Assembly: GCF_001953865.1 (NCBI RefSeq) | Contig: NZ_MQUQ01000005.1 | Span: forward strand, 523,256-587,255 | Direction: 5' to 3' | DNA length: 64,000 nt | Source: Amycolatopsis coloradensis | GTDB lineage: Bacteria; Actinomycetota; Actinomycetes; Mycobacteriales; Pseudonocardiaceae | In this document: positions 34,500 through 42,482 of the stretch, in pieces | How positions within the stretch are numbered: the stretch's first letter is position 1 | How the letters are laid out: each line of letters opens with the position of its first letter | The notes under the pieces: generated by a model | The model's database searches: none | What the model was told of the DNA's origin: nothing | The model's input: only the letters and a program-made list of their open reading frames with translations | Made by a program: the position numbers and the translations under genes

Positions 34500-35192
34500 C
34501 TAGGCCGGGTCGGCGATGGCGACCCGGTTTTCGGCGTAGCCGGTTTCCCCGCCGACCCAGCGGCCGCCGCAGGTGACGAGGACGATCCGGTGTGGACCGG
34601 ACTGACCGAACAGCTCGTCCGCCCGTTGCGGCAGCTCGTTCTTCTTCAGCGTGATCAGCTGGGAAATCTTGTACTGCCGAGACTTCCCCGCCTTGTCGAC
34701 CACGGTGACGCCGCCGCCGATCCGCTCGGTCCACAGCTCCGCGAACGGGCCTGTCGCACCCTTCCAGTTCACGTGCCCGGCGAACACGCTCGCCCCGGTG
34801 GCCGAACTCAGCTCGGCCCCCCACCAGGTCACCTCACCGAGGTTCTCCGGCACCGGCAGCTCCGCGCCCGGCCCGAGGTCCTTGCGGATCAGTTTCGCCG
34901 CGCCGCCCGCGGGCAGCCGGATCGTTCCGGGACCCTGCGGTTTCGGCGCTTCGGGTTCTTTCGACGGCGGTGGGGCGGCGGCCGACGACGGCGGCGTCGT
35001 GGGGGCGATCTCCGGCGGAGGCGTGACTTCCTGTTGTGCGGGCGCCGCCGGGGCCCCACCCGCGACGGAGACGGAGGCGGGCTGTGCCGTCCCCGCCACC
35101 ACGGTCGTCGGCGGCCAGATGATCAAGGCCGCGACGAGGTCCGCGCACAGGACCGTGACGGCTCCCAGCGCGAACCCGCGTCGTACAGACAT
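34500..35192 (-). CDS. Class F sortase
   Basis: A 230-residue membrane-anchored transpeptidase. One N-terminal membrane segment (residues 7-27) is followed by a Pro/Ala-rich linker, then the sortase barrel. The catalytic residues are His140 (F-A-G-H-V-N-W), Cys208 (L-V-T-C-G-G) and Arg223 (A-E-N-R-V-A). It lies 12 bases downstream of a large surface protein gene on the same strand and is probably its anchoring enzyme, a common sortase/substrate pairing. Confidence 0.92.
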   Translation of the reverse strand: MSVRRGFALGAVTVLCADLVAALIIWPPTTVVAGTAQPASVSVAGGAPAAPAQQEVTPPPEIAPTTPPSSAAAPPPSKEPEAPKPQGPGTIRLPAGGAAKLIRKDLGPGAELPVPENLGEVTWWGAELSSATGASVFAGHVNWKGATGPFAELWTERIGGGVTVVDKAGKSRQYKISQLITLKKNELPQRADELFGQSGPHRIVLVTCGGRWVGGETGYAENRVAIADPA

Positions 35193-35204
35193 TCCCGAAC
35201 CTCT

Positions 35205-36674
35205 TCAGCGTCGCGAAGACCGCCGCGCGGCCACGCCCACCATCACCGAACCGAGCAGCGCGAGCGCGCCGACGCCGAGGATCCCGGCGGTCGACGCCGA
35301 GTTCTCGACGGTGCCCTGCATCATCGCCACCGGCCGGTCACCGGCGGGAATGGCGCGTGGCACCTCGTTGGGCGTGTTGGCGACCTTGAGCGCCAGCGTC
35401 TCACCCGGTTTGACCTCACCGCAGGCGGACGGCGGATCCTTCGGGTCGAACGCGTTCGTGTAGCCCGGCGGCGCGTTGACCTCGACCACGCAGATCTCCT
35501 GCGGGGTGCGCAGGTTCTCCACGGTGACCGTCCCGGTCTCACCCTCGGTGGTCACGACGGTGGGCTTGCCGTCGGCGCCGTGGAGCGGCTTGCCGTCCTG
35601 GCCGACGGCGGCGGTGGTCTTGTCCTTGGCGGTGATCCGCAGCGTGGCGCCCGCGATGCCCTTGTCGGTTTTCGCGTCGACCTTGGTCACCTGGACCTTG
35701 CCCGGCTTCGAGACGACCGCGACACCTTGGGCCTTCAGTTCCTTCTCGCCGCCGGTCGACACGACCTTCTGAACACCGGTCTCGACGGGGAACTGCACGT
35801 AAGGCCGGTCCGCGGGGGCGGACAGCGAGCTGGCCAGCTTCGGCTGATCACCGGTCGGCGTCACCTTGACCGTGACTGTGCCGTCTTCGCTGGTCTGCAC
35901 CGTGGTGGCCTTCGCGGCCTTGGCGGTCGAAGTCGACGCGGGCTTGGTGCTCTCACCGCTTTCGACGGTCGCGTTCGATGGCGTGAGCTGCACCGGCACG
36001 CCGGAGACACCCTTGCCCATGGCGTTCTTGACACTGATCGTCCACTCGCCCGCGGTGCCGATGTGCTGGTCTTCCTTCGGCGGCGCGATGGCGGTGGTCC
36101 ACGGGCCACGGTTCGCCTCGGCGTCCTTGGTCAGTTTCTCGACGGCCGTCGCGGCGTCGGCGTGCTGCGCTTTCAGCTCGGCGAGTTGGCCCTGGACGTC
36201 GTAGCCGATCTTGTCGGGCTTGAGGTCCGGTTTGAGGTCGGCGTCGGAGCGTGGCTTCGACGTCCATGAGTGCAGCAGATGCGCGAGCGCGGCCGCCTCG
36301 GCGTTGTCCTTGGTGCCGCCGTAGCGGAGCAGCAGGTAGGAGATGTTGGCGGCGGTGTCCTCGGGGAGCTTCGCGCCCCACTTGTCGAGGAGTTCGTCAC
36401 CGGGCTGGTACTTCTCGTTCGTGTCCGGAGCCTTCAGCTGGAAGGAGACGCAGAACACGTGCTTCCCGCCGACGACGTAGGAACCGAGCCAGTCGCGGTC
36501 TCTGGGCTTGCTGTCGACCGTCTGACCGGGCGTGACCTGATAGCCGACGCCTTCTTCCTTGGCGGCCGAGGCCGGTGTCGCCGCGACGGTGGCCGACAGG
36601 GCGCCGAGCAGGCACGTCGCGATCAGGCTGGTCAAGGCGCGCGAACGCACGCTCGGGTGTGTGGTCCACCCCAT
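35205..36674 (-). CDS. Surface protein with thioester-like and SpaA-like domains, probable sortase partner
   Basis: A 489-residue exported protein. A signal peptide ends at A-S-A-A near residue 38. Residues 45-170 resemble the thioester domain of actinobacterial adhesins (Y-V-V-G-G-K-H-V-F-C-V-S, then A-A-A-L-A-H-L-L-H-S-W-T), but the Gln expected in the second motif is not evident. A SpaA/Cna_B-type domain near residues 320-430 includes V-T-K-V-D-A-K-T-D-K-G-I-A-G-A-T. The C-terminus has a membrane segment and R-R-S-S-R-R tail. No LPXTG-like motif precedes it. I start at the ATG of 36674, with AAAGGAG 10 bases upstream, rather than an upstream in-frame codon. Confidence 0.8.
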   Translation of the reverse strand: MGWTTHPSVRSRALTSLIATCLLGALSATVAATPASAAKEEGVGYQVTPGQTVDSKPRDRDWLGSYVVGGKHVFCVSFQLKAPDTNEKYQPGDELLDKWGAKLPEDTAANISYLLLRYGGTKDNAEAAALAHLLHSWTSKPRSDADLKPDLKPDKIGYDVQGQLAELKAQHADAATAVEKLTKDAEANRGPWTTAIAPPKEDQHIGTAGEWTISVKNAMGKGVSGVPVQLTPSNATVESGESTKPASTSTAKAAKATTVQTSEDGTVTVKVTPTGDQPKLASSLSAPADRPYVQFPVETGVQKVVSTGGEKELKAQGVAVVSKPGKVQVTKVDAKTDKGIAGATLRITAKDKTTAAVGQDGKPLHGADGKPTVVTTEGETGTVTVENLRTPQEICVVEVNAPPGYTNAFDPKDPPSACGEVKPGETLALKVANTPNEVPRAIPAGDRPVAMMQGTVENSASTAGILGVGALALLGSVMVGVAARRSSRR

Positions 36675-36988
36675 GGTGTGTTGACTCCTTTGGCCGTGTG
36701 CTGCCTTCGACGCCTTTACGCCGACGCAGGTCACACGATCGATAGGTTCCCCGACACGCCTTCGGTGATTATCCGAACACGCATCGTGCAGGGTGGCCTG
36801 TGATCAGCGGTTTTGGCAAGAGGTCATCAGGTGGGGTATCGGTGAACGGTCGTGATCTCCGCCGCATACGGTGTGGGGGATGGGTATCTCCCCGAATGTG
36901 AGTAAAGTCGTCTTTACTTCGACGGGAACCGGGCGGCCCCCGCGGTCGTTGAACCCGATGCAGGTGCCAGTAGATCCAGGAGGATCAG
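36675..36988. promoter_or_regulatory. 314-base divergent promoter region with a dyad at 36901-36918
   Basis: The region separates the divergent surface-protein and Bax-inhibitor genes and contains no reading frame I can support. AGTAAAG and CTTTACT (36901-36907, 36912-36918) form a 7-bp dyad with a 4-base centre. The A/T-rich dyad stands out in this composition and lies 71 bases upstream of the GTG of the downstream gene, a possible operator. Confidence 0.45.
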
Positions 36989-37828
36989 GTGCGATCCAGT
37001 AGCAACCCGGCGTTCCGGAACCTGCCGCGTGGCGCGGCGGAGTACGGACCCAACGTAGGCTTCAACCAACCCCAGGGCGGGGTGCCCGGCTACGGCCCTC
37101 CGCAGACCTCCGCCGGCGCTGACGACCGTCCGATGACCGTCGACGACGTCGTCATCAAGACGGCGCTGAGCCTCGGCACCGCGCTGGTGACCGGTGTGCT
37201 CACCGCGATCTGGGCGATCAGCCAGATCCCGCTGTCGGCGTCCGGCAAGATCCTCGGCATCCCCGGTGCCGTGATCGGCGCGCTCGTCGGCTCGATGATC
37301 GTCGGCCTGGTGATTTCGCTGGTGATCATCTTCAAGAAGATGCCCAGTGGCCCGCTCACGCTGGCTTACTCGGCCGTCGAGGGTGTCTTCCTCGGTGCGA
37401 TCAGTGGTCTTTTCGAAGCGCTGTATCCCGGTATCGCGCTGCAAGCGATCGTCGGTACCGCCGGCGTCTTCATCGCGATGCTGGTCGTCTACAAGACGGG
37501 TGCGGTCAAGGTAACCCCGAAGTTGACGAAGTGGATCATCGGCGCCGTGGTCGGTGTCGCGATCATGATGCTGGTCAACCTCGTCACCAGCCTGTTCTTC
37601 GGTTTCAACCCGCTGCGTGACGGCGGTCCGATCGCGATCATCTTCAGCCTCGTGGTGATCGGTGTCGCGGCGTTCAGCTTCCTGCTCGACTTCGACCAGG
37701 CCGACCGGATGATCCGCGAAGGCACGCCGTCGAAGTGGTCCTGGTACGTCGCCTTCGGCCTGATGACCACACTGGTCTGGCTGTACCTCGAGATCCTGCG
37801 GTTGCTGTCGTACTTCCAAAACGATTGA
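36989..37828 (+). CDS. Bax inhibitor-1/YccA family membrane protein
   Basis: A 279-residue protein with a Pro/Gly-rich cytoplasmic N-terminus of about 45 residues and seven predicted membrane segments. The late D-F-D-Q-A-D-R-M-I motif and the W-Y-V-A-F-G-L-M-T-T-L-V-W-L-Y-L-E-I-L-R-L-L end are characteristic of BI-1 proteins, whose paired aspartates form a pH sensor for calcium leak in the structurally known homologue. The GTG is preceded by AGGAGGATCAG. A clear intrinsic terminator follows. Physiological role in actinomycetes is unknown. Confidence 0.92.
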   Translation: MRSSSNPAFRNLPRGAAEYGPNVGFNQPQGGVPGYGPPQTSAGADDRPMTVDDVVIKTALSLGTALVTGVLTAIWAISQIPLSASGKILGIPGAVIGALVGSMIVGLVISLVIIFKKMPSGPLTLAYSAVEGVFLGAISGLFEALYPGIALQAIVGTAGVFIAMLVVYKTGAVKVTPKLTKWIIGAVVGVAIMMLVNLVTSLFFGFNPLRDGGPIAIIFSLVVIGVAAFSFLLDFDQADRMIREGTPSKWSWYVAFGLMTTLVWLYLEILRLLSYFQND

Positions 37829-37843
37829 CCCGGGTCTTTCCGT

Positions 37844-37879
37844 GGAAGGGCGCTCCGAGCGATCGGGGCGCCCTTTTCC
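37844..37879 (+). terminator. Intrinsic terminator of the BI-1 gene
   Basis: AAGGGCGCtCC pairs with GGgGCGCCCTT around an 8-base loop, followed by TTTT. It starts 16 bases after the stop codon and ends 24 bases before the next gene, so that gene needs its own promoter or read-through. Confidence 0.8.
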
Positions 37880-37902
37880 GTCACGGTGAATACTCTGCTG
37901 AC

Positions 37903-38424
37903 ATGACCGAGCAGAAACGTTCGAAATGGTTCTGGGTGGGCATCCTGGTGCCGGTCGCGATCGTGGTGATCAGCGCGGCGACCTGGGTCACCGGATACCT
38001 CTCCAGCGCGGACGGCACCGTGGTGGGCGACTGCTACGCGGTCACCACCTTCGGCGACGTCGATGCCGAACCGGCGAAGGCGGACTGCGGTTCGATCGAG
38101 GCCAACACGAAGCTCGGCGCGAAGGCCGAAAGCGGCGATGCCTGCCCTCAGGGCGAGTACGACCAGTTGACCGTCGACCGCACGTTTTCCTCCTACAAAC
38201 TCTGCATGATGATCAACGCCAGGCAGGGCGACTGCTTCGAGAACTTCCTCGCCGACAGCGTGGCGTACCAAAAGGTGGAGTGCTCGGATCCCACGAAGGA
38301 CGCGGAGGTCGTGAAGGTCATCGAGGGCGCTTCGGGTGATACGGCTTGCGACAGCACCGAGGCGACCGATCTGAAGAGCTACTCGACGCCGCCTTCGACG
38401 GTCTGCGTCAAAGCCGGAAAATAG
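37903..38424 (+). CDS. Membrane-anchored cysteine-containing protein, paralogue A (LppU/SCO3897-like)
   Basis: A 173-residue protein. A short basic cytoplasmic head (T-E-Q-K-R-S-K-W) precedes a single membrane segment (residues 10-32) and an extracytoplasmic domain with six cysteines (G-D-C-Y, A-D-C-G, D-A-C-P, L-C-M, G-D-C-F, E-C-S, then T-A-C-D and V-C-V, eight in all). They probably form disulfides. It resembles small actinobacterial LppU/SCO3897-type proteins of unknown role. The next gene is a clear paralogue with the same cysteine spacing, indicating a tandem duplication. Confidence 0.8.
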   Translation: MTEQKRSKWFWVGILVPVAIVVISAATWVTGYLSSADGTVVGDCYAVTTFGDVDAEPAKADCGSIEANTKLGAKAESGDACPQGEYDQLTVDRTFSSYKLCMMINARQGDCFENFLADSVAYQKVECSDPTKDAEVVKVIEGASGDTACDSTEATDLKSYSTPPSTVCVKAGK

Positions 38425-38535
38425 CGACCTCGACCAGGGCCTTTCACTCGTATGGGGGGCCGATGCGTAGCATCGATCACGGTAAGTGTTTGATACCGAG
38501 GTTCTCATTCCTCTTCACAACTGTGAGGTTTCTCG

Positions 38536-39135
38536 GTGACCACTTCCCAACCGGCCCCTGGGGGCCAAACGCCGGTGGGACAGCCCGACGCTTTCGGTCC
38601 GCCTCCCGGCGTCCAGCCGGCGGCACCCAAGCGGTCCAAGTTCGCGTGGCTGAAGTTCGCCCTTCCGATCGTGATCGTCGTACTCGTCGCCGGCGGGTAC
38701 GCGGTCAACTACTTCACCGGCACCGACGGTGCCAAGGTGGGTGACTGCCTCGCGGTCACCGAATTCACCAGCAAGGCCGACCCGAAGCAGGCCGACTGCG
38801 GGACCGCCGAAGCCAACGTCAAGGTCGCGGCGAAGGTGGGCGACAACGAATCCTGCCCGGAAGGCGCGTACGACGAGTACTCGCAGTCGGGTCGTATCTC
38901 GTACAAGCTCTGCCTGATGGTCAACGTCAAGCAGGGTGACTGCCTGGCCAACTTCGGCGCCGGGACCGCGGGCTACAAGAAGGTGCCGTGCTCGGACCCG
39001 GCCAAGGAGGTCGAGTTCGTGAAGATCGTCGACGGGCAGGCGGACAAGGCGGCGTGCGAAGGCACCGAAGCCACCAAAGCCATCAGCTATTCGACCCCGC
39101 CGACCACGATGTGCGTCATCGAGGGCGACAAGTAG
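38536..39135 (+). CDS. Membrane-anchored cysteine-containing protein, paralogue B
   Basis: A 199-residue protein from a GTG start. The cytoplasmic head is longer and Pro/Gly-rich (about 30 residues) than in paralogue A. After one membrane segment, the extracytoplasmic domain repeats the same cysteine framework: V-G-D-C-L-A-V-T, Q-A-D-C-G-T, E-S-C-P, Y-K-L-C-L-M-V-N, Q-G-D-C-L, V-P-C-S-D, A-A-C-E-G, M-C-V. Both end in Y-S-T-P-P-[ST]-T-[MV]-C-V. Function unknown. A perfect 49-base palindrome starts 12 bases after the stop. Confidence 0.8.
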   Translation: MTTSQPAPGGQTPVGQPDAFGPPPGVQPAAPKRSKFAWLKFALPIVIVVLVAGGYAVNYFTGTDGAKVGDCLAVTEFTSKADPKQADCGTAEANVKVAAKVGDNESCPEGAYDEYSQSGRISYKLCLMVNVKQGDCLANFGAGTAGYKKVPCSDPAKEVEFVKIVDGQADKAACEGTEATKAISYSTPPTTMCVIEGDK

Positions 39136-39147
39136 TACCTGTTTCTC

Positions 39148-39196
39148 CGTGAAGGCCTCCTTCCCTCGGCTCAGCCGAGGGAAGGAGGCCTTCACG
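39148..39196. repeat. Palindromic intergenic element (GTGAAGGCCTCC type), copy 3
   Basis: The longest perfect example: 24-base arms beginning CGTGAAGGCCTCCTTCCCTC meet at a single central base. It begins 12 bases after the stop codon of paralogue B. With almost no loop it is a nearly continuous palindrome and would extrude as a cruciform or bind a dimeric protein as well as form an RNA hairpin. Confidence 0.92.
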
Positions 39197-39218
39197 CGCT
39201 CCGGCCGGACGGCGCGGG

Positions 39219-39239
39219 AGCAAGGGACCTTCGGTATCG
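39219..39239. repeat. Solo half of the AGCAAGGGACC element
   Basis: AGCAAGGGACCTTCGGTATC matches one arm of the element at 31105 with two changes, but no inverted partner follows. It lies just after the 39148 palindrome. Confidence 0.6.
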
Positions 39240-39359
39240 CCGCCGCCATCCGGGCGCGGGGGAGCGGCCATTCGTCGCACAGTGTGGGACGGGCTGCGAC
39301 CGGATGGTCACCGGCCCTAACGTTGCTCGTCCCCAACCGCCGATCGACCTGGAGTCCTG

Positions 39360-40628
39360 GTGGCGACGACAGAAACCCAAGCCGGTGAGAAGAAACTCCT
39401 CGACTTCCCGACCTCCTGCGCCGCCCCGATCCCGCGACCGGAGGAGCCGATCAAGATCGTGCCGCTGGCCGTCGCGGGTGCCTTCGCGGTCGGACTGACC
39501 TGGTACGTCTGGGCGGCGCACGGGGCGAAGTTCGGCGTCCTGATCATTCTCGGCCTGCTGCTCGGCCTCGCGCTCTTCCACTCACGCTTCGGCTTCACTT
39601 CGGCCTGGCGCCAGCTGATCGCGGTCGGCAACGGTCAGGGCCTGCGGGCGCACACGCTGTTGCTCGGCACGGCCGCGACCCTGATCGCGTTGATCGTCGG
39701 CACCGGCTCCGGACTGTTCGGCAGCACGCCGAACCCGACCGCGGGCGGGCTGGGGCTCGCGCTGTTCGTGGGCGCGACGATCTTCGCCATCGGCATGCAG
39801 CTGGGTGGCGCGTGCGCGTCGGGAACGTTGTTCGCGGTCGGTTCCGGACAGTCGACGATCGTGCTGACCCTCGGCGGGTTCATCACCGGTTCGGTCCTCT
39901 ACACGTGGGCGTATCCGCTGCTGTCGGGCTGGCCCGAGTTCAAGGGGATCCTGCTCGCCGACCACGTCGGCTGGTTCGGTTCGTGGGTGATCACGGTCGC
40001 CGTCCTCGCCGCGATCGTGGTCGGCACCCGGTTCGTGCAGAAGCGCCGCAACCCGCCGCCGGTCGACGTCGTCCCGACCGCGCACGGGTTCGCCCGGATC
40101 TTCCGCGGTTCCTGGCCGATCCTCGTCGGCGCCGTCGTCCTCGGTGTCCTGGCGGGCGCGGTCTTCCTGGTCTCCGGCGGGATCTGGGGTGTCACGAGCG
40201 CGTTCAGCCTGTGGGGCGCCAAGATCCTTCAGGTGTTCGGGCTGCACCCCGAAACGTGGGAATTCTGGCGGCTCAAGGCGAACGCGGCTTCGCTGGCGGC
40301 GCCGATCTGGAAGGACAAGAACAGCCTCACCGACATCGGCATCATGATCGGCGCGGGGGTCGCCGCCGCGGCCGCGGGCGCGTGGAAGATCCACAGCTCG
40401 ATCCCGTGGCGTACCGCCGTCGCCGCCGTGCTCGGCGGGATCCTGATGGGTGTCGGGGCGCGGATGGCGGGTGGCTGCAACATCGGCGCCTACCTCGGCG
40501 GGATCTCGGTCGGCAGCCTGCATGGCTGGCTGTGGGGGGTGTTCGCGCTCGGCGGCACATGGATCGGGCTCAAACTGCGGCCGCTGTTCGGGCTCGGCAA
40601 TCCGGTTCCGACGGACAGCGTCTGCTGA
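39360..40628 (+). CDS. YeeE/YedE family sulfur-compound transporter (TsuA-like)
   Basis: A 422-residue inner-membrane protein with about ten segments in two related halves. The motifs G-G-A-C-A-S-G-T-L (near residue 155) and A-G-G-C-N-I-G-A-Y (near 375) carry the conserved cysteines that relay thiosulfate in the structurally known TsuA protein. A third Cys is in T-S-C-A-A-P near residue 20. The GTG start at 39360 gives normal length. No TusA-like or rhodanese partner lies next to it. Thiosulfate uptake fits the nearby cysteine-biosynthesis genes at 45-50 kb, but they are not in one operon. Confidence 0.88.
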   Translation: MATTETQAGEKKLLDFPTSCAAPIPRPEEPIKIVPLAVAGAFAVGLTWYVWAAHGAKFGVLIILGLLLGLALFHSRFGFTSAWRQLIAVGNGQGLRAHTLLLGTAATLIALIVGTGSGLFGSTPNPTAGGLGLALFVGATIFAIGMQLGGACASGTLFAVGSGQSTIVLTLGGFITGSVLYTWAYPLLSGWPEFKGILLADHVGWFGSWVITVAVLAAIVVGTRFVQKRRNPPPVDVVPTAHGFARIFRGSWPILVGAVVLGVLAGAVFLVSGGIWGVTSAFSLWGAKILQVFGLHPETWEFWRLKANAASLAAPIWKDKNSLTDIGIMIGAGVAAAAAGAWKIHSSIPWRTAVAAVLGGILMGVGARMAGGCNIGAYLGGISVGSLHGWLWGVFALGGTWIGLKLRPLFGLGNPVPTDSVC

Positions 40629-40687
40629 TCACTGTCGGTAACGCTCTGTACGCGAGTCTGCCCTTTCGGTCCGCATGCGGGAAAAAG

Positions 40688-40757
40688 TTGGCAAGTAAAA
40701 CCCGTGTTCGGCTACCCTCGGCTACATCTTCGCGCTTGTGCATCGAGGCACAAGCGC
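40688..40757 (+). promoter_or_regulatory. Promoter and 10-bp palindrome upstream of the DHA2 exporter
   Basis: TTGGCA (40688-40693) and TACCCT (40713-40718) form a possible promoter with 19-base spacing. Just after it, GCGCTTGTGC and GCACAAGCGC (40732-40741, 40748-40757) are perfect 10-bp arms around ATCGAG. This 26-bp dyad near +7 to +33 looks like a repressor operator controlling the efflux gene. No regulator gene is adjacent. Confidence 0.6.
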
Positions 40758-40854
40758 TTTGGGGGAAGGCCTGGCGACGGCGCCGGGCGTCAATTCCGCA
40801 GTCGCGACCGGCGGGGGTCGTCGCGTCAGCCGAGTACCAGGGGACGGATTCTTC

Positions 40855-42387
40855 ATGTCAACGCAAAGTCCGGCCGCGCCGGGCGGCGACAAACTCGACG
40901 CGGGCGTGCTCAAGGTCGCCGCCGTCGTCATCCTCGGCGCTATCATGGCGATCCTCGACACGACGGTCGTCAACGTCGCGCTCCAGAAACTGACCATCGA
41001 GTTCCAGACCTCGTTCGACACCATCCAGTGGATCGCGACCGGCTACATGCTGGCGCTGGCCACGGTCATCCCGATCACCGGCTGGGCTTCCGACCGGTTC
41101 GGCACCAAACGGCTCTACATGACCGCGATCGGGCTGTTCCTGATCGGCTCGATGCTCGCCGGCATGGCATGGGACGTCGAATCGCTGATCGTCTTCCGGG
41201 TCTTACAGGGCTTCGGCGGCGGCATGCTGATGCCCGCCGGTATGACGATCCTGACCAGGGCCGCCGGACCGCACCGGATCGGGCGCGTGATGGGCGTGCT
41301 CGGCGTGCCGATGCTGCTCGGCCCGATCGGCGGCCCGATCCTCGGTGGCTGGCTGGTCGACGCGGTGAGCTGGCGCTGGATCTTCTACATCAACCTGCCG
41401 ATCGGCCTGATCACCATGGCCCTGGCCTGGCGCCTGCTGCCGAAGGACCGGCCGGAACCTGGCGAGCGGTTCGACTTCGTCGGCATGCTGATGGTGTCGC
41501 CGGGCCTGGCGGCGCTGATCTTCGGCGTTTCGAACATCCCGTCGGCGGGCGGTGTCGGCGCGGTGGAGGTCTGGCTGCCCGCGCTGGCCGGGGTCGGGTT
41601 GCTGGTGGCGTTCGTGTTCCGGGCGAACCGGGTCACGAACCCGCTGGTCGACCTGCAACTGTTCAAGAACCGGTCGTTCTCGGTCGCCATGGTGACGATG
41701 ACCTTCTTCTGTGTCGCGTTCTTCGGCGCGATGCTGCTCCTGCCGACGTATTTCGTGCTGGCGCGCGGTGAATCGGCGATGAACGCCGGTCTGCTGCTCG
41801 CCCCGCAGGGGTTCGGCGCGATGCTGACCATGCCGATCGCGGGCCGGTTCGCGGACAAGATCGGCGCGCGGAAGATCGTGCTGCCCGGTCTCGTGCTGAT
41901 GCTCGCCGGGCTGATCGCCTTCACCCAGCTCACCGCGACGACGCCGTACTGGCTGCTGCTTTCGGCGCTGTTCGTGATGGGACTCGGCATGGGCGCGACG
42001 ATGATGCCGATCACCTCGGCCGCGTTGCAGACGCTCAAATCGCAGGACATGGCGAAGGCGTCGACAGCGACGAACATCCTCCAGCAGACCGCGGGCGCGA
42101 TCGGCGCGGCGGTGCTGTCGATCATCCTGGCGGCGCTGCTGGCCGGGAAGTTCGGCGTGCCGACCGCGCAGGGGCAGCTGGCGGCGACGGCGGCGGTGTC
42201 CGACCCGGCGACGCACGAGGTGGCTTCGGGGCTGACCGCGGACGCGTTCTCGACCACGTTCCTGTGGTCGATGATCCTGCTCGCGCTGTGCCTGATCCCG
42301 GCGGCGTTCCTGCCGAAGACCAAACCCGCGCTGCCCGAGGGAGTCGACGGCGAGGTCTCCGCTGCCCCGCCGATCATGACCCACTAG
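40855..42387 (+). CDS. DHA2-family MFS drug exporter (EmrB/QacA subfamily)
   Basis: A 510-residue proton-driven exporter with 14 predicted membrane segments. Motif D1 in segment 1 reads L-D-T-T-V-V-N-V-A-L; motif A (G-W-A-S-D-R-F-G-T-K-R-L) follows segment 2; motif C (G-P-I-G-G-P-I-L-G-G) is in segment 5. The frame is open from 40738, but the ATG at 40855 gives a normal N-terminus. One TTA leucine codon is at 41203-41205. The upstream 26-bp dyad suggests substrate-dependent repression. Substrate unknown. Confidence 0.92.
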   Translation: MSTQSPAAPGGDKLDAGVLKVAAVVILGAIMAILDTTVVNVALQKLTIEFQTSFDTIQWIATGYMLALATVIPITGWASDRFGTKRLYMTAIGLFLIGSMLAGMAWDVESLIVFRVLQGFGGGMLMPAGMTILTRAAGPHRIGRVMGVLGVPMLLGPIGGPILGGWLVDAVSWRWIFYINLPIGLITMALAWRLLPKDRPEPGERFDFVGMLMVSPGLAALIFGVSNIPSAGGVGAVEVWLPALAGVGLLVAFVFRANRVTNPLVDLQLFKNRSFSVAMVTMTFFCVAFFGAMLLLPTYFVLARGESAMNAGLLLAPQGFGAMLTMPIAGRFADKIGARKIVLPGLVLMLAGLIAFTQLTATTPYWLLLSALFVMGLGMGATMMPITSAALQTLKSQDMAKASTATNILQQTAGAIGAAVLSIILAALLAGKFGVPTAQGQLAATAAVSDPATHEVASGLTADAFSTTFLWSMILLALCLIPAAFLPKTKPALPEGVDGEVSAAPPIMTH

Positions 42388-42396
42388 GGCCCGGAA

Positions 42397-42464
42397 GGGA
42401 GCAAGGGACCTTTGCTCACGTTCGTTAGCACGCTAACTGACGTGAGCAAAGGTCCCTTGCTCCC
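42397..42464. repeat. Composite palindrome (AGCAAGGGACC type with inner GTTAGC hairpin), copy 2
   Basis: Outer arms of 24 bases (42397-42420, 42441-42464, beginning GGGAGCAAGGGACC) enclose a second small hairpin GTTAGC-ac-GCTAAC. It lies between the convergent exporter and thiolase genes, 9 and 18 bases from their stop codons. The 50658 element has the same two-level design. Confidence 0.92.
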
Positions 42465-42482
42465 TGTCCACAGGTCAGCAGG

